DNA from: Phaeosaccion multiseriatum
Taxonomy: Eukaryota > Ochrophyta, other classes
Reading direction: 5' to 3'
Assembly: GCA_965112735.1 (NCBI GenBank)
Contig: OZ218961.1
Coordinates: forward strand, 558,001-622,000
Length of the DNA: 64,000 nt
Shown: piece after piece, positions 61,235 to 64,000 of the stretch
Layout of the letters: every line of letters starts with the position of its first letter
Numbering within the stretch: position 1 is the first letter of the stretch
Notes under the pieces: generated by a model
The model's database searches: none
What the model saw: only the letters and a program-made list of their open reading frames with translations
Told to the model about the DNA's origin: nothing
Position numbers and translations under genes: made by a program

Positions 61235-64000
61235 GCATGCACCACCGCCACCACCCATTGACATGTCACACGCACCCATTGCCACACTCTGCCCACCCAT
61301 TGACGTACTCATGCTGCAGATAAGCTGCTTCACATCCGGTATGAAGCAGGCCCTGCCCGACAAGTGCGGAGTACTCATCACCACCTACACCATGATCAGG
61401 TAGGTCAATGAGGGGGGTGGGGTGGAATATGTCAATGGGTCAGTGCGTGGGTGGGTGGGGTGGAATATGTCAATGGGTCAGTGCGTGGGTGGGTGGGGTT
61501 GTAAGTCAATGAGGGGGGTGGGGTGGACTATGTCAATGGGTCAGTGCGTGGGTGGGTGGGGTTATAAGTCCATTAGGGGGTTGGGATGGAGTATGTCAAT
61601 GGGTCAGTGCGTGGGTGGGTGGGTTGTAAGTCAATGAGGGGGGTGGGATGGAGTATGTCAATGGGTCAGTGCGTGGGTGGGTGGGGTTGTAAGTCAATGA
61701 GGGGGGTGGGATGGAGTATGTCAATGGATCAGTGTGTGTGTGGGTGGGGTTGTAAGTCAATGAGGGGGGTGGGGTGGAATATGTCAATGGGTCAATGGGT
61801 GGGTGGGTGGGTGGGGTTGTAAGTCAATGAGGAGGGTGGAGTGGAGTATGTCAATGGGTCAATGGGTGGGTGTCGTCGAGGTGGGTTCGGGTGGGTGGAA
61901 GTATGTATAGATGAACGGTTGGCAGTGGATGAGTGGGGCATAACTAACCTTCTTTCCGACGTACTGACTGATGCACTTACCATCTGCACACAACGAACTT
62001 TGTTTTCAGTTTCTCGGGCAAGCGCAGTCTCGAGGCGCAGCGCATTATCGACGCCATTCAGGTATATGGGTAGGGAGGGAGGGGGGATGGCAGTGAATGT
62101 ATTTGGGTGTGGGTTGTCCAACAGCAGGCCTCTCCTCCAAGCCCACGCCCCCCCCGCCCGCCTATGTCTACCTCCCCCTGCCACCCCGGGACTGCAGGGC
62201 CGAGAGTGGGGGCTCATGCTTCTGGACGAGGTGCACGTGGTTCCCGCCAAGATGTTTCGTAAGGTACGTGGGGGTACGTACGGAACTACGTAAGGAAAAA
62301 AGGGGGGGGGGGGTGACCAAGCTTCGGACAGTCCACTCTGCAAGACCCCATGGACCGGGGATTTCGCATGCCCCTCCCTGCGTCCTGACACCCCCTCCCC
62401 TCCCTGTGTCCTGACACCAACTGCTGCGTCTGATTCCGCTGCTCTGGTGTTATTCCCTCCCTCCCTCCCCCTCCTCCCCCTCCCTCCGTCCCTCCGTCCC
62501 TCCCTCCCTCCCTACCTCTCTCCAGGTGCTGGGTGTGGTGAACGCTCACTGCAAACTCGGCCTCACCGCCACTCTGGTGCGTGAAGACGATCTCATCTCG
62601 GATTTGAACTTCCTCATTGGCCCTAAGCTCTATGAGGCGAATTGGATGGACCTCACCCAAGCAGGTGCGTGCGGTTTGAGTTTGAGTTTGGAGGTGGAGT
62701 TTTCTTTCGTTCCTCCCTCCCTCCCTCCCTCCCTCCCTCCCTCCCTCCCTCCCTCCCTCCCCCCCTCTCACCCGCCCTCCTTCCCTCCCTCCCTCCCTCC
62801 CTCCCTCCCTCCCTCCCTCCCTCCCTCCCTCCCTCCCCCCCTCCCTCCTCCCCCAGGCTACCTGGCCAATGTGCAGTGTGTAGAGGCGTGGTGCCCAATG
62901 ACGGCAGAGTTTTACAGCGAGTACTTGAAGGAGGGCACGACAACGCGTTGGAGAGAGCTGCTGTACGTGATGAATCCCAACAAGTTTCGCACGGCAGAGT
63001 TTCTCATCAACTTTCACAAGCAGCGCCACGACAAGATCATCCTCTTTGCCGACAATGTGTTCGCCCTCAAGGTAAGAAGAAGTTACAGGAACAAGTACCT
63101 AGTAAGAAGAAGTTACAGGAACAAGTACCTAGTAAGAAGAAGTTACAGTAACAAGTACCTAGTAAGAAGAAGAACTTAGGAAGAAGAAGTCACAGGAACA
63201 AGTGCCTAGTAAGAAGAAGTTACAGTAACAAGTAAGTACCTAGTAGGAACAAGTATGTGTTTTGTGGGGTGGGATGAGGAATTGGATTTCTCTTTCTCTC
63301 ACTGCCTACCTGCCTGTCTGCCTGGCTGCCTGCCGCTGTGGCACTGGAATCACAGGTGTACAGCCAACTGCTCAAGATCCCCTATATCTACGGAGAGACG
63401 CCCCACGGCGAGCGAGAGCGCATCCTTAGCATGTTCCGCGTGTCAAAGGCGGGACTCGACTGCATTGGCCTTAGTAAGGTAAGATCCCTCTTAAGATGAA
63501 GATGAGGTCTCAAGAGTACGACCAATATATATATATATAATATATATATATATATATTATATATATATGTATATATATATTTATGTGTGTGTAATATCCT
63601 CCGCCTTTGCCTTCTCTCCGACTCTCCATCTCTCTCTATCTCTCGCTTCCCTTCTCTCCCTCCTTCTTCCACACTTTTGCTCTCTCCACTCCCCTGATAG
63701 CGAAGCGAAGCTTTGTGTTCACCGCCTCCTCGCTGCTGTGCCATCGTGTCTTCTTCTGACAGTTACCTTTCGTGCGGTTCTTGTCTCCTCTCTCCCTGTC
63801 TCTCTGTCTCTCACACACACAAGCTTCTCTCTCCCTCGCTCTTTCTTTCTCACTCACTCCTTCTCTCCTCCCCTATCTCTCGACCTCTCTCCCTCCCTCC
63901 CTCCCTCCCTCCCTCCCTCCCTCCCTCCCTCCCTCCCTCCCTCCCTCCCTCCCTCCACCCTCTCCCTTGTGCCAGGTGGGCGACACTTCCATTGATATTC
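58004..64000 (+). CDS. XPB: XPB/ERCC3 DNA helicase-translocase of TFIIH (3' truncated by window)
   Basis: Fourteen exons in the window: 58004-58435, 58661-58805, 59211-59383, 59674-59934, 60224-60352, 60524-60655, 60885-61088, 61320-61399, 62010-62061, 62198-62263, 62526-62664, 62857-63071, 63356-63478, 63976-64000+; about 725 residues, with the C-terminal helicase motifs still to come. XPB is the ATP-dependent subunit of TFIIH that opens promoters and lesions in nucleotide excision repair. Evidence: acidic/basic N terminus, damage-recognition domain ([42 protein letters not shown]), YPLMEEYDF, Walker A PCGAGKT within [19 protein letters not shown], the DEVH box ([13 protein letters not shown]), RED motif ([11 protein letters not shown]), GDTSIDI. 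Exon 4 adds an acidic/Gly-rich insertion compared with animal XPB. The intron after 60655 starts with GC (CAG then GCAAGC). Confidence 0.95.
61155..61232. repeat. (CA)n microsatellite in XPB intron 7
   Basis: About 37 CA units between exons 60885-61088 and 61320-61399. A shorter CA/CG tract precedes exon 60885 at 60832-60872. Confidence 0.95.
61405..61870. repeat. Minisatellite in XPB intron 8 built on TATGTCAATGGGTCAGTGCG
   Basis: A unit of about 80 bases (GTGGAATATGTCAATGGGTC, then AGTGCGTGGGTGGGTGGGGT, TGTAAGTCAATGAGGGGGGT) repeats about six times with small changes, starting immediately after the donor of exon 61320-61399. The same AAGTCAATGGGT phrase appears in introns of other genes in the window. 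Confidence 0.9.
63072..63250. repeat. 32-bp tandem repeat carrying repeated donor-like GTAAGA sites in XPB
   Basis: The unit GTAAGAAGAAGTTACAGGAA plus CAAGTACCTA repeats about five times. The first copy forms the 5' splice site of the XPB exon ending at 63071, so each further copy is another potential donor. Confidence 0.85.
63524..63583. repeat. (TA)n microsatellite in the last XPB intron of the window
   Basis: AT-alternating stretch of about 55 bases with TATAATATAT interruptions. The same intron ends in a (CCCT)n tract at 63891-63957 next to the acceptor at 63975. Confidence 0.9.

Overview
This is nuclear eukaryotic DNA. Most genes are split by GT-AG introns carrying tetranucleotide and dinucleotide microsatellites, CCCT tracts often abut 3' splice sites, GC is moderate, and there are no operons or bacterial-style signals. 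The gene content (Spondin_N secreted proteins, ankyrin and armadillo proteins, a class C GPCR-like receptor, a WD40/EF-hand giant and the TFIIH helicase XPB) and the compact but repeat-stuffed introns fit an alga of the stramenopile lineage. A eustigmatophyte of the Nannochloropsis/Microchloropsis type is my best guess. It rests on general appearance and could not be checked here.

Layout. 1-3.0 kb: 3' end of an ankyrin-like gene, an intact two-exon Spondin_N gene (+), then a decayed armadillo fragment in opposite orientation. 3.0-4.3 kb: no gene seen. 4.3-10.0 kb: two tandem minus-strand genes for related multi-pass membrane proteins of unknown family, each with five phase-0 exons. 10.65-31.3 kb: one very large plus-strand gene of about 27 exons encoding a WD40 protein of roughly 2,950 residues with EF-hand-like regions at both ends. 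32.0-36.7 kb: ankyrin pseudogene, exonuclease-like remnant, intact armadillo-repeat gene (+) and intact ankyrin gene (-). 38.0-45.7 kb: a displaced copy of one exon of the WD40 gene, then three tandem units of [armadillo fragment (+) / Spondin_N gene (-)], ending in an ankyrin fragment. 46.5-55.0 kb: a 13-exon class C GPCR-like receptor (-). 56.0-57.5 kb: a single-exon chromo-barrel/Tudor-knot-like nuclear protein (-). 58.0-64.0 kb: XPB/ERCC3 (+), truncated by the window end.

The main large-scale structure is a duplicated block. The order ankyrin - flank - Spondin_N - armadillo fragment at 1-2975 recurs inverted at about 39.0-45.7 kb, where the Spondin_N/armadillo part is triplicated. The probable full-length source genes (armadillo 33127-35001, ankyrin 35689-36732) lie between the two blocks. 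All four Spondin_N copies are open and keep the same intron, while the neighbouring ankyrin and armadillo copies have decayed. A second signal is a short dispersed motif, core GCAGTTGGTGATACAG, found about 11 times in both orientations and read in several frames inside exons.

Exon boundaries were placed by eye from GT/AG (one GC/AG) sites, reading-frame phase and protein sense. They are predictions. The WD40 gene has one unresolved junction (17400-17776) and two apparent frame breaks inside repeat tracts.
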